Positions 8,199 to 16,399 of a DNA stretch of 64,000 nucleotides are shown here, piece after piece. Source of the DNA: DATFVJ01 sp963851085 (GTDB lineage: Bacteria; Actinomycetota; Actinomycetes; Streptosporangiales; Streptosporangiaceae); contig CAWKNX010000019.1 in NCBI GenBank assembly GCA_963851085.1, positions 1 to 64,000 of the forward strand, written 5' to 3'. The position numbers were made by a program, and so were the translations under genes. How positions within the stretch are numbered: position 1 is the first letter of the stretch; every line of letters begins with the position of its first letter. The notes under the pieces were generated by a model. That model was given only the letters and a program-made list of their open reading frames with translations, had not been told where the DNA came from and made no database searches.

Positions 8199-9400
8199 TT
8201 GACTGCCTCCCATGGGGATCGCACTGCGGTGGCCTCGTCGCCGTTCCCGCTTGATTCCGCCGCATGATGCAGCGGAAGCCGAAGGGTGAAGGTGGAACCG
8301 GCGCCTTCTTTGCTCCAGACCTTGACCTTGCCGCCATGGGCGGCCATCACGTGCTTCACGATGGCGAGGCCGAGCCCCGTTCCACCGGTGGCGCGTGAGC
8401 GCGCCGGGTCGACCCGGTAGAAGCGTTCGAAGATTCGCTCCAGATCCCGCTCGGGAATGCCGATGCCCTGGTCGGCGACGCTGATCTCGGCCTTCTTCCC
8501 CGAACGCAGCGTGGAGACCACGACGCGGGTGCGTTCCGGGCTGTAGGCGACCGCGTTCTCGATGAGGTTGCGCAGCGCCGTGACGAGCATGTCCTCGTCG
8601 CCGAGCACGCTCAGGCCATGGTCGCCGCCGGTCGCGAGCGTGATGCCGTGCTTGTTCGCCTTCATCCGGCACCGGTCGATGGCCTCGGCTATGACCGCCC
8701 CGATTTCGACCGGCTTCGCGTCCGTGACGGGTTCGGCGCTCTGGATCCTCGTCAGCATGATCAGGTCCCTGACGAGCACGGTGAGCCTGGCGGCTTCCTG
8801 CCGCATCCGGCCCGCGAAACGGCTCACCGCCTCCGGATCGTCCGCCGCCTCCTGGGTGGCCTCGGCCAGCAGCGCGAGCGCACCGACTGGCGTCTTGAGC
8901 TCGTGGCTGACGTTCGCGACGAAGTCGCGGCGGACCGCCTCCACCCGGCGGCTCTCCGTCTGGTCATCGGCGAGCACCAGCACCAGGCCACCCCCGGCGA
9001 ACTGGGCGCCGAGCGGTGCGACCCGCACGGCGAAGCTCGTCGTCCGGCCGCCGAACTTGCGGTTGGGCACGTCGATCTCGGTTTCCCTGATCTCGCCGTC
9101 TCTGCGTACCTGACGGGCAAGCGCGATCAGATCGCCGACGACAAGCTGGTCCCCTTTGACAAGACCGAACGCGCGTGCCGCGGAGCTCGCGCGGAGCACC
9201 CGGTCCTCGTGGTCCACGACGACCGCGGAGGAGGGCAGTACGGAAAGGACGGAGGCGACACCTGGCGGCAGCCGGACCGGCTGCGGCGTCCCATCACGCG
9301 GCCCACGATGATCGTTTACGGGCCTGAACGCGAGCACCGCGGCTGCCCCGGTGGCCAGGCCGGCCATCGCCGCGATGGCTGCCACCAGCTCGACACTCAC
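8195..9400 (-). CDS. senX3: Sensor histidine kinase SenX3
   Basis: Membrane-bound kinase partner of RegX3; in relatives it responds to phosphate through PhoU/Pst. The 401 residues comprise one N-terminal membrane segment (about residues 5-25), a PAS-like domain (about 50-150), a HisKA dimerisation helix with VSHELKTP (H166), and a HATPase with N-box LRNLIENAVAYSP, G1 VADQGIGIP and G2 GGTGLGLAIV. The start codon is GTG at 9400. The stop overlaps the regX3 start by four bases, so translation is coupled. It lies downstream of gpmA on the same strand, as in mycobacteria. Confidence 0.92.
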   Translation of the reverse strand: MSVELVAAIAAMAGLATGAAAVLAFRPVNDHRGPRDGTPQPVRLPPGVASVLSVLPSSAVVVDHEDRVLRASSAARAFGLVKGDQLVVGDLIALARQVRRDGEIRETEIDVPNRKFGGRTTSFAVRVAPLGAQFAGGGLVLVLADDQTESRRVEAVRRDFVANVSHELKTPVGALALLAEATQEAADDPEAVSRFAGRMRQEAARLTVLVRDLIMLTRIQSAEPVTDAKPVEIGAVIAEAIDRCRMKANKHGITLATGGDHGLSVLGDEDMLVTALRNLIENAVAYSPERTRVVVSTLRSGKKAEISVADQGIGIPERDLERIFERFYRVDPARSRATGGTGLGLAIVKHVMAAHGGKVKVWSKEGAGSTFTLRLPLHHAAESSGNGDEATAVRSPWEAVK

Positions 9401-9523
9401 GTCTTGATGGTATGCGGATCGCGGCCTGACCAGGCAACCACCGACTTGCGAGCACTGGGGTAATTTGAGATGAATTCACCGCACGGTCGGGCTTTGTTCG
9501 CCTACGGGTGCCCGGACGGCTGC

Positions 9524-10264
9524 CTACCGGCCCTGGTTGCGCACCGCCTCAACCGCCTCAGCGGCCGCATCCGGATCAAGATACTCGCCGGGCCCTGCGG
9601 GCCTGAAGCTAGCGTCGAGCTCGTAAACCAGCGGGATCCCTGTCGGTATGTTCAGCGCGGCTATGTCATCGTCGCCGATGCCGTCGAGATGCTTGACCAG
9701 CGCCCGCAGCGAGTTACCGTGCGCCACGACCAGGACCGTCAGGCCCACGGCGAGGTCGGGCACGATCCCGTCGTACCAGTAGGGCAGCATCCGCCCCAGC
9801 ACGTCCTTGAGGCATTCGGCGCGCGGGACCAGGTCCGGCGGCAGGTGGGCGTACCTCGGGTCGCCGACCGGCGAGAGCGGGTCGTCGTCAGGCAGTGGCG
9901 GCGGCGGGACGTCGTAGGAACGCCGCCACAGCATGAACTGCTCGTCGCCGAACTCGCCACGCGTCTGCGCCTTGTTCTTGCCCTGGAGCGCGCCGTAGTG
10001 CCGCTCGTTGAGGCGCCAGGAGCGGCGCACCGGCAGCCATGCGAGCCCGGCGGTGTCCAGCGAGATGTTCGCCGTCTGGATAGCGCGGTTGAGCACCGAC
10101 GTGTGCACGATGCCCGGCCGCATGCCCGCGTCGAGCAGCAGCTTCCCACCGGTTGCGGCCTCGTCCGCGCCCTTCGCGGACAGGCCCACATCGACCCATC
10201 CGGTAAACAGGCCGTCCGCGTTCCACGCACTCTCGCCATGCCGAAGCAGCACCAAGGTTCCCAC
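9524..10264 (-). CDS. gpmA: 2,3-bisphosphoglycerate-dependent phosphoglycerate mutase
   Basis: Interconverts 3- and 2-phosphoglycerate in glycolysis/gluconeogenesis. The 246-residue product has the histidine-phosphatase core: LVLLRHGESAWN near the N terminus (catalytic His in RHG), LNERHYGALQGKNK, and VVAHGNSLRALVKHL with the second catalytic His. The length is typical of the family. The GTG start at 10264 gives MGTLVLLRHGE. It precedes senX3-regX3 and is divergent from mshA, reproducing the mycobacterial neighbourhood. Confidence 0.95.
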   Translation of the reverse strand: MGTLVLLRHGESAWNADGLFTGWVDVGLSAKGADEAATGGKLLLDAGMRPGIVHTSVLNRAIQTANISLDTAGLAWLPVRRSWRLNERHYGALQGKNKAQTRGEFGDEQFMLWRRSYDVPPPPLPDDDPLSPVGDPRYAHLPPDLVPRAECLKDVLGRMLPYWYDGIVPDLAVGLTVLVVAHGNSLRALVKHLDGIGDDDIAALNIPTGIPLVYELDASFRPAGPGEYLDPDAAAEAVEAVRNQGR

Positions 10265-10574
10265 GTAGGCAGCCTATCCGCGATGACCGGCCAGGCACCC
10301 CGCGCACGCGGGGAAAGGCACCAGCCAGATCCTGCACGGCTGCCGCGGGTGGCCGACCGTGGGACTGCGGGCGCGTGCGGCGCCACGGCCACCGGGGGGC
10401 AGGGATGCCCGCGCCGGACGCGGCGCCGCGCAGGTGAGCACGGCCGTCCCGGCCAGGGCGCCTGATCGGCCTGTCACCAGCAACGGGAACACGGCGCGCT
10501 GCGGCGGGGTTGGACGTGGCGGTTGTCCGGGCCAGGTGAACGGAGGTGAACCGCCGTGCCGTGGCACCGTTTCG
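10265..10574. other. Intergenic region upstream of gpmA
   Basis: This stretch of 310 bases lies between the divergent gpmA gene and the inverted-repeat element in front of mshA. It holds a short perfect hairpin CCCCGCG-CA-CGCGGGG at 10298-10313 near the gpmA start. I see no gene, RNA or clear promoter hexamers. Confidence 0.4.
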
Positions 10575-10806
10575 GAGGCTGGTTGAGAACCCTTGCTCGT
10601 CGCGGGGCGGCGCGGCGCACAGCGGCGGTAAAGCCGGCCGGGCCAGACGGTGGATGGCGATGCGAGAGCGAGGGGTAATGGCGATGGAGCCGGAGGTACC
10701 ACGTGACCGAGCACAGCGCTAGCCGGGGCGACCCAGAACCCAGACGGCGCAGCCAGCAGTTGCCTGGGCGCCGCACAGCAGAGCACGGGGTTCTCCGGCA
10801 GGCTCT
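10575..10806 (+). mobile_element. Small inverted-repeat (MITE-like) element, copy A, spanning the mshA start
   Basis: The left end (GGTTGAGAACCCTTGCTC, near 10580) and the right end (GAGCACGGGGTTCTCC, near 10782-10797, followed by GGCAGGCTCT) are imperfect inverted repeats of each other. The interior matches the element at 61050-61217: both share GCTCGTCGCG near the left end, AGCCGGAGGTACCA followed by GTGACCGAGC, and TGGGCGCCGC followed by CAGCAGAGCA near the right end. The element contains GGAGG and a GTG start at 10703, whose frame runs on into mshA. No transposase is encoded, so I infer a non-autonomous element. Confidence 0.65.
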
Positions 10807-12061
10807 ACGGCGGATCGCGACCATCAGCGTGCACACGTCGCCCTTCGACCAGCCGGGCACCGGCGACGCGGGCGGCCTGAATGTGTACGTCGTCGAGGTC
10901 AGCAAACGCCTGGCGGCGCTTGGCGTCGAGGTCGAGATCTTCACCCGCGCGGTGTCGCGTGACGCGCCTCCCGTCGCGGAACTGGCTCCTGGCGTGCTCG
11001 TGCGCCACGTCGTCGCCGGCCCGTTCGAGGAACTCGACAAGAGCGATCTTTACGGCGAACTCTGCCACTTCACCTTCGGCGTCCTGCGCGCCGAGGCGGC
11101 CTACGAACCGGGCAGGTACGACCTCGTGCACTCGCACTACTGGCTGTCCGGGCAGGTCGGGGCGGTGGCCAAGGAGCGGTGGGGTGTCCCGCTCGTGCAG
11201 TCGATGCACACGCTGAGCAAGGTCAAGAACGGTGCGCTCGCCGCGGGCGACACGCCAGAGCCGGAGATCAGGATCCGCGGCGAGACAGAGGTCGTCGCGG
11301 CGGCCGACCGGCTCGTGGCGAACACGGCGCAAGAGGCGGACCAGTTGATCACGCTCTACGACGCGGACCCGGCACGGGTGGGCACGGTCAGCCCTGGCGT
11401 CGACCTCGCGCTGTTCAGGCCGGGGTCGCGTGCCGCCGCGCGGCACCGGCTCGGCCTGCCATCCGATGCGGTGGTGCTGCTCTTCGCTGGACGCGTACAG
11501 CCGCTGAAGGGACCCGACGTGCTGCTGCGCGCCGCGGCCCAGATGGTGCGCGAGGATCCCGGTCTCGTGAGCAGGCTGGTGGTCGCGTTCGTCGGCGGCC
11601 CGAGCGGGTCGGGCCGCGCTGATCCCGACCGGCTGAGCGAGCTTGCCACCACGCTCGGCATCGCCGACAGGGTGCGCCTCGAACCGCCGTGCCCGCAGCC
11701 CGAACTCGCCGACTGGTACCGGGCGGCGACGGTGGTCGTGGTGCCGTCACACTCGGAGTCGTTCGGCCTGGTGGCGGTGGAAGCGCAGGCCTGCGGGACG
11801 CCCGTCGTCGCGGCAGCCGCCGGCGGGCTGCGCACGGCCGTGCGGGACGGAGTGTCGGGCGTGCTCGTGGCCGGGCACGACCCGGCCGACTACGCGCAGG
11901 TGCTTCGCGACCTGGTCGCGGCGCCGCGGTGGCTGCGCCGGCTGCGGCGCGGAGCGCTGGCACACGCGTCGCAGTTCGGCTGGGCCGATACCGTCGACCG
12001 GCTGGTGAAGGTGTATACCGGGGCGATGGAGGAGCACGTCGCGGCCCCGGTGGACGCGTGA
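10703..12061 (+). CDS. mshA: D-inositol-3-phosphate glycosyltransferase (mycothiol synthesis)
   Basis: GT-B glycosyltransferase that joins N-acetylglucosamine to inositol 3-phosphate, the first step of mycothiol synthesis. Family parts are clear: VHTSPFDQPGTGDAGGLNVY, GVEVEIFTRA, YDLVHSHYWLSGQVG, VSPGVDLALFRPG, VQPLKGPDVLLRAA and SHSESFGLVAVEAQACGTPV. The product has 452 residues from the GTG at 10703, which has GGAGG about eight bases upstream. The first 35 or so residues are encoded by the inverted-repeat element and share no similarity with the enzyme core, which begins near RRIATISVHTSPF. The 3' end overlaps the YbjN gene by four bases. Confidence 0.93.
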   Translation: MTEHSASRGDPEPRRRSQQLPGRRTAEHGVLRQALRRIATISVHTSPFDQPGTGDAGGLNVYVVEVSKRLAALGVEVEIFTRAVSRDAPPVAELAPGVLVRHVVAGPFEELDKSDLYGELCHFTFGVLRAEAAYEPGRYDLVHSHYWLSGQVGAVAKERWGVPLVQSMHTLSKVKNGALAAGDTPEPEIRIRGETEVVAAADRLVANTAQEADQLITLYDADPARVGTVSPGVDLALFRPGSRAAARHRLGLPSDAVVLLFAGRVQPLKGPDVLLRAAAQMVREDPGLVSRLVVAFVGGPSGSGRADPDRLSELATTLGIADRVRLEPPCPQPELADWYRAATVVVVPSHSESFGLVAVEAQACGTPVVAAAAGGLRTAVRDGVSGVLVAGHDPADYAQVLRDLVAAPRWLRRLRRGALAHASQFGWADTVDRLVKVYTGAMEEHVAAPVDA

Positions 12062-12570
12062 CACACGGCCAGCATGGTGATGACGCCTCGGCGGTCATCG
12101 AGGGCGCGCTCGCCGCGTCCGGGGTGGCCTACGAGAGCCCGCAGCCAGGCGCGTACCTGGCCAAGCTCGAGGGCGAGCACAAGCTGGCGACGATGACATG
12201 GCTCATTGTCGGCACGCACAGCCTGCTTGTGGAGGCGTTCTTCTGCCGGCAGCCAGACGAGAACCACGAGCGCTTCTACCGCTTCCTGCTGCGGCGCAAC
12301 GGGCGCATGTTCGGCGTGCATTTCGCGCTCGACCCCGTCGGCGATGTCTATCTCGTCGGGCGGCTGCCACTGCAGGCAGTGACACCCGACGAGGTGGACC
12401 GGCTGCTTGGCTGCGTGCTTAGTTACGCGGACGACAATTTCGACACCGCTCTGGAGATCGGGTTCGCGTCGTCGATCCGCAAGGAGTGGCGGTGGCGGGC
12501 CAAACGCGGCGAGAGCCTGGCCAACCTCAGTGCGTTCGCCCGCTTCGCCGATCCCGACGCCCAAGACTGA
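12058..12570 (+). CDS. YbjN domain-containing protein (Rv0487-like)
   Basis: The 170-residue soluble protein belongs to the YbjN / type III chaperone-like fold family; it contains LATMTWLIVGTHSLLVEAFF and a long central strand-rich part (RRNGRMFGVHFALDPVGDVYLVGRL, cited in part) followed by acidic helices. The GTG start at 12058 overlaps the mshA stop by four bases, so it is translationally coupled to mshA. The same pair occurs in mycobacteria. Its role is not established; a chaperone-like or regulatory role with MshA is only an inference. Confidence 0.8.
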   Translation: MTHGQHGDDASAVIEGALAASGVAYESPQPGAYLAKLEGEHKLATMTWLIVGTHSLLVEAFFCRQPDENHERFYRFLLRRNGRMFGVHFALDPVGDVYLVGRLPLQAVTPDEVDRLLGCVLSYADDNFDTALEIGFASSIRKEWRWRAKRGESLANLSAFARFADPDAQD

Positions 12571-12671
12571 CAGCCGCCGCAGTTATTCCCCGGGTTATCC
12601 CCAGAGTCGCGTTCACCCCTTCCGCAGCCCTTGACAGCCCGGAAAAATCAGCAGTAGGGCAACGCCCCCAT

Positions 12672-12713
12672 GGGTGGGCGGGTCTTGTTAGGGTGGGCGG
12701 GTCTTGTTAGGGT
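12672..12713. repeat. 19-bp tandem duplication
   Basis: GGGTGGGCGGGTCTTGTTA occurs twice head to tail (12672-12690 and 12691-12709) followed by GGGT. It lies between the YbjN gene and the convergent macro-domain gene. It could be a slippage product or a pair of binding sites; nothing in the sequence decides. Confidence 0.8.
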
Positions 12714-12752
12714 GCCAGCGCTGATCTTGTGCCGCGCCACCGCCTGCCGGGC

Positions 12753-13283
12753 TCAGCCGGGCGCCTGCGCGGCAAGGGCGCGCTCGAAAGCGGCGAACAC
12801 GTCCGTGCTCAGCAGCACGAAACGGGCGTCCCCGATGCGGCTCGGCGTGGCGCGCACGGCGGCGACCGCGATCCTCGCGGCGTCTGCCACCGGCCAGCCG
12901 AAGATGCCCGCGGACACGGCAGGGAAGGCGACGCTGCGCGCGCCCAGCTCATCGGCGACCCGCAGGGATTGCCGGTAACACGAGGCCAGCAGATCGGACC
13001 TGTCCTCACCGGCCGAGTAGACGGGCCCGACGGTGTGGATAACCCACTTCGCCGCCAGTTGGCCCGCGGTGGTGGCGATGGCCTGGCCAACGGGCAGTCC
13101 ACCACGGTACACACCGGCGCGCAGCTCCCGGCACGCTTCCAGGATCGCGGGACCTCCGCGCCGGTGGATCGCGCCATCCACCCCGCCACCGCCGAGCAGG
13201 GCGGAGTTGGCGGCGTTGACGATCGCGTCCGTCCGCTGCTCCGTGATATCGCCGAGCACCAGGGTTATCGTCACACCGGCCAC
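12753..13283 (-). CDS. Macro domain protein (O-acetyl-ADP-ribose deacetylase-like)
   Basis: A single macro domain of about 176 residues that binds ADP-ribose and, in the MacroD/YmdB type, removes ADP-ribose or the acetyl group of O-acetyl-ADP-ribose. Motifs: LVLGDITEQRTDAIVNAANS, GGGGVDGAIHRRGG (catalytic loop), GQAIATTAGQL, HTVGPVYS and FPAVSAGIFGWP. The start is a GTG, at 13283 or 13274; the open frame upstream of that shows no family similarity. It stands alone, with no PARP-like partner visible next to it. Confidence 0.85.
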   Translation of the reverse strand: MAGVTITLVLGDITEQRTDAIVNAANSALLGGGGVDGAIHRRGGPAILEACRELRAGVYRGGLPVGQAIATTAGQLAAKWVIHTVGPVYSAGEDRSDLLASCYRQSLRVADELGARSVAFPAVSAGIFGWPVADAARIAVAAVRATPSRIGDARFVLLSTDVFAAFERALAAQAPG

Positions 13284-13452
13284 GATAGGGCAAGCGGCGT
13301 CCCTGGCCGCGCGCTCACGGACGCGTGACGTGCCCTCTCGCCAGCCCCACCTGCGTGGCAGCCGTGCGGAACGTGCCAGCCCGGGGGCTCCAGACCACGG
13401 AACCCCCCGCGGCCGGCCCACACTCTCGCGCCACGCGGCAGCCGTGAGGGAT

Positions 13453-13824
13453 CTAAGTGGTCGCAGGCTCGGCAACACGCGGCGCGGCCCCGGCCGGCTC
13501 GCCGTCGCGGATGCCGTACCGCGCGTACACGCGGCGCAGCGGCCCAGGCGCCGGCCAGTTAGCGCAGCCAAGCAGCCGCATCGTCGCCGGCCCCAGCAGC
13601 ACCCTGACGATGCTCGCGTCGATCACCAGCGCGATGATCATGCCAACGCCGAGGAGCTTGATGAAGCTGATGCCGGAGGCGGAGAATGCGCCGATCACGA
13701 TCATCAGGAGCAGCGCCGCGGAGGTGATCACGCCGCCTGTGCGCTGAAGCCCACTGGCCACGGCGGCCCGGTTGTCGCCGGTGACGTCGCAGCGTTCGCG
13801 GATCCTCGACAGCAGGAACACCTG
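13453..13824 (-). pseudogene. C-terminal remnant of an MMPL family transporter
   Basis: About 120 residues match the last part of MMPL/RND-type lipid transporters: VFLLSRIRERCDVTGDNRAA, two or three membrane helices (SAALLLMIVIGAFSASG, LGVGMIIALVIDASIVR) and the typical LLGPATMRLLG. A full MMPL protein has 700 or more residues, and everything upstream is missing: the similarity stops abruptly at about 13824. The fragment faces a divergent TetR gene, the usual regulator of such transporters, so a tetR-mmpL pair has probably lost its transporter. Confidence 0.75.
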
Positions 13825-13900
13825 GCAGTCGGCCGGCGCTGGATGGCACGTCCCCAAGCCTCGAACATTTGTCCCTCCGCGAGTAGGCTTGTTACTTTCC

Positions 13901-13959
13901 GTTAACTTAGTTAACGACGTTAATGAGCGATTGCCGTTAACTTCGCATACAGCGTTAAC
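13901..13959. promoter_or_regulatory. Array of five GTTAAC-type sites upstream of tetR
   Basis: GTTAAC occurs at 13901, 13910, 13936 and 13954, with GTTAAT at 13919, giving spacings of 9, 9, 17 and 18 bases. The first two form the near-perfect palindrome GTTAACTTAGTTAAC. The array lies between the MMPL remnant and the divergent TetR gene that starts at 13987, the expected place for the TetR operator. I infer a multi-site operator for autoregulation. Confidence 0.65.
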
Positions 13960-13986
13960 TGTTGTCAAGGCGGTTAGGAGGCAGGC

Positions 13987-14730
13987 GTGGAAGAGGCAGC
14001 CGACGCGGTGGGTGCGGTGAGCCGCCGTGACCGCGTCCGCGCGGCGACCACCGAGGAGATCAAGCAGGTTGCGCGCAAGATCCTCGTCGATGAGGGGCCT
14101 GAGGCCGTGACGCTGCGGGCGATCGCCCGTGAGATGGGGATGACCGCGCCCGCGCTCTACAGGTACTTCGGCAGCCACCAGGAACTGATCAGGAACGTGA
14201 TCGGCGACATCTTCCTAGAGATCGGCGGCGACATCCAGGCCGCGATCGACGGGGCCGCCGACAGGGGCATCACAGCGAAGTTCGGCGCCGCCGCGCGCGA
14301 GTTCCGCCGGTGGTCACTGGGTCATCAGCGCGAGTTCGGGTTGCTTTTCGGCACTCCGGTACCTGGCCTTGATCTGAAGCACATTGACATCGCCGACGAA
14401 TGCGGCCGCAAGTTCACCGACACCTTCCTCACCCTGTTCCTCGAACTGTGGGTGAAGAATCCGTTCCCGGTGCGCTCGCCCGAGGAGATCGATCCGGATC
14501 TGCGGTCGCAGCTCGAGCGCTACCGGGACGCCGTGGGAGGTGCGACGCTGCCCGTCGGCGCGATCTTGTCGTTCGTGTACTGCTGGACCCGGTTGTACGG
14601 AATGGTGAGTTTGGAAGTGTTCGGCCACCTGAGCTGGATTCTTGATGATGGAGAGCCCATGTTCGAGTTGATGCTGAAAGAGATCATGCCGGTTCTCGGC
14701 CTGGAATATCCGGCGCGAGAGCCCGGCTGA
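13987..14730 (+). CDS. TetR family transcriptional regulator (WHG-type C-terminal domain)
   Basis: The 247-residue repressor has a helix-turn-helix near residues 35-75 (AVTLRAIAREMGMTAPALYR, then YFGSHQELI). The C-terminal ligand domain contains FRRWSLGHQREFGLLFGTPV and the histidine/glycine features of the WHG domain. The GTG start at 13987 follows a GGAGG-like stretch. It is divergent from the MMPL remnant, and five GTTAAC-type sites lie directly upstream. It probably controlled the lost transporter and itself; its present target beyond itself is unknown. Confidence 0.85.
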   Translation: MEEAADAVGAVSRRDRVRAATTEEIKQVARKILVDEGPEAVTLRAIAREMGMTAPALYRYFGSHQELIRNVIGDIFLEIGGDIQAAIDGAADRGITAKFGAAAREFRRWSLGHQREFGLLFGTPVPGLDLKHIDIADECGRKFTDTFLTLFLELWVKNPFPVRSPEEIDPDLRSQLERYRDAVGGATLPVGAILSFVYCWTRLYGMVSLEVFGHLSWILDDGEPMFELMLKEIMPVLGLEYPAREPG

Positions 14731-14816
14731 CCCCTCGCCCCGCGGGCTCTGCCTGGCGCTGCTCACGACTTCGCCGACGGTCACAATTTGGGCATCGGTC
14801 GTGACCGCGCTGCGAT

Positions 14817-14860
14817 AGGGGTGCCGCCCCGGGCTTCCCCGCCCGGGGCGGGGCACCTCT
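14817..14860. terminator. GC-rich hairpin terminator after tetR
   Basis: AGGGGTGCCGCCCCGGGC is followed after a short loop by its near-exact reverse complement GCCCGGGGCGGGGCACCTCT. It lies between the tetR stop (14730) and the blaI promoter region. No clear U-tract follows, as is common in actinobacteria. Confidence 0.7.
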
Positions 14861-14868
14861 ATTGGCCG

Positions 14869-14887
14869 TAGTACTACCGCCTGTAGA
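14869..14887. promoter_or_regulatory. Probable BlaI operator
   Basis: The stretch holds TAGTACTA (14869-14876) and the imperfect dyad TACTAC-CGCC-TGTAGA, which resembles the TACTACA/TGTAGTA boxes bound by BlaI/MecI repressors. It ends about nine bases before the blaI GTG, so it would cover the promoter or start. Autoregulation is inferred. Confidence 0.5.
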
Positions 14888-14895
14888 TTGGCGCC

Positions 14896-15399
14896 GTGAA
14901 GCGGCTCGGCGACCTCGAACGCGCGATCATGGATGTGCTCTGGGAGATTGACGAGGGGCTCACCGTCCGCCAGGTGAGCGGGCGGCTTGCCGATCGCGAG
15001 CTGGCGCACACCACGGTGATGACGGTCCTTGACCGGCTCGCCAAGAAGGGCTTCGCGCGGCGTGCGCGAGACGGCCGGGCCTTTCGGTACATGCCGGCCA
15101 CGAGCCGCGAGGCCTTTGTCGCTGAGCTCATGCTCAGCGCGCTTGCCCAGACGGGAGACAGATCCGCGGCACTAGCACGCTTCGCGCGGTCCGTATCCGA
15201 GGACGAGGCACAGGTGCTGCGCCGTGCCCTCGCCGCACCCGGCAGCGGCTCCGCCGGCCCGGAGGGGCGGCCCCCCGCAGCCCTTCGCCCCGGGCCGACC
15301 GGCCTGGAGGGGCGGCCCCCTGCGACCCCCCACCCCGGCTCGGCCGGCGCTGGGGTGCGACCGCGCGGAACCGTCCGCCAGCGCAGCGAAAGCTGCTGA
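14896..15399 (+). CDS. BlaI/MecI/CopY family transcriptional regulator
   Basis: Winged-helix repressor of the BlaI family, whose members are usually switched off by proteolysis by a BlaR1/M56 partner. The DNA-binding core is typical: LGDLERAIMDVLWEIDEGLT, VMTVLDRLAKKGFARRARDG and FRYMPATSREAFVAELM. The last 50 residues are an unusual Pro/Gly/Arg-rich tail with a duplicated GLEGRPPA-like unit from a DNA repeat at about 15250-15350. No M56 peptidase gene follows; the next gene is convergent. Start: GTG at 14896, giving MKRLGDLE. Confidence 0.85.
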   Translation: MKRLGDLERAIMDVLWEIDEGLTVRQVSGRLADRELAHTTVMTVLDRLAKKGFARRARDGRAFRYMPATSREAFVAELMLSALAQTGDRSAALARFARSVSEDEAQVLRRALAAPGSGSAGPEGRPPAALRPGPTGLEGRPPATPHPGSAGAGVRPRGTVRQRSESC

Positions 15400-15494
15400 T
15401 GGGCGGGCTGGCAAGCACGGCGCTCCCCGCCGCGGTATCCGCCGCGTGCGTGCCAGCCGCACCGGCGCACGCCGCGGGCGCCTGGCCGCTGGGG

Positions 15495-16226
15495 TCAGTC
15501 GAGGACGCGCAGGCGCACCCGGCGAAATCCCCGGCCCTTGTTTTCCATCTTCGTGAGCTCGATCCGGCCGATCTGTTTGGTCGAGGCGACGTGCGTGCCG
15601 CCGTCGGCCTGGGTGTCGAGCCCGACGATGTCGATGATCCTGACCTGCCGCACGTTCTCCGGGACGAGATTTGTCGCGGTGCGGATGATGTCAGGGATCG
15701 CGAACGCCTCGGCGCGTGGCAGTACCCGCACGTCGATACGCCGGTCAGCGCCCACCTCCTGATTGCAGGCGGCTTCGACGCTGTCACGGAATCCGGTGGG
15801 CACTTCCGTCATGTTGAAGTCCATCCGCGCCGTGAGCTCCTCCATGTTCCCGCCCGTGACGAGCGCGCCAAAGTCACGGAACACCACGCCGCACAGGACA
15901 TGCAGCGCGGAATGGGTGCGCATCAGCGCGGTCCGCCGTTCGTCGTCGAGCGCGCCGCGAACCGCCGTACCGGGCGGCGGGACCGGATCATCCTCGGCGG
16001 GCAGCAGATAGAGATCATCGCCCTTCCTCGCGCCGACGATCCTGGTCGCGACGCCACCCCAGAGGAGCACCCCGCCGTCCGGCGGCTGCCCGCCACCTCC
16101 CGGGTAGAACGCCGACCGGTCCAGCACGATCCCGTCCGGGCCGCAGGCCAGCACGGTCGCGTCCCACTCGCGCAGCGTCTGATCGTCAAGCTCGAGCCGG
16201 TGGGTGCGCCATTCGACATCAGCCAT
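15495..16226 (-). CDS. Alanyl-tRNA editing protein AlaX
   Basis: Free-standing editing domain that hydrolyses mischarged Ser- or Gly-tRNA(Ala). The 243-residue product has an N-terminal beta-barrel part (RSAFYPGGGGQPPDGG) and the metal-binding editing core with RTHSALHVL (the HxxxH pair) and LDTQADGGTHVASTKQIG. The cysteine usually written CGGTHV in AlaRS is Asp here; other stand-alone AlaX proteins also carry DGGTHV. The ATG at 16226 gives MADVEWRTHRLEL. It is a single gene, convergent with blaI. Confidence 0.87.
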   Translation of the reverse strand: MADVEWRTHRLELDDQTLREWDATVLACGPDGIVLDRSAFYPGGGGQPPDGGVLLWGGVATRIVGARKGDDLYLLPAEDDPVPPPGTAVRGALDDERRTALMRTHSALHVLCGVVFRDFGALVTGGNMEELTARMDFNMTEVPTGFRDSVEAACNQEVGADRRIDVRVLPRAEAFAIPDIIRTATNLVPENVRQVRIIDIVGLDTQADGGTHVASTKQIGRIELTKMENKGRGFRRVRLRVLD

Positions 16227-16399
16227 AGCAGGAGCCTAGTGGTCCGTAACCCGGGCCTTTGAGCGCATGGTTGGTGCGGCATGCGGCAGGGGCAAGGCGC
16301 GAGATGCCCGGCTGGACAGTGCGCCGCCCAAAAGAAGGCTCCACTGACCGCAAGAGCAAGCCTGCGCATGGCACGAGCAGCGCCAACGGAGCCGCGCTG

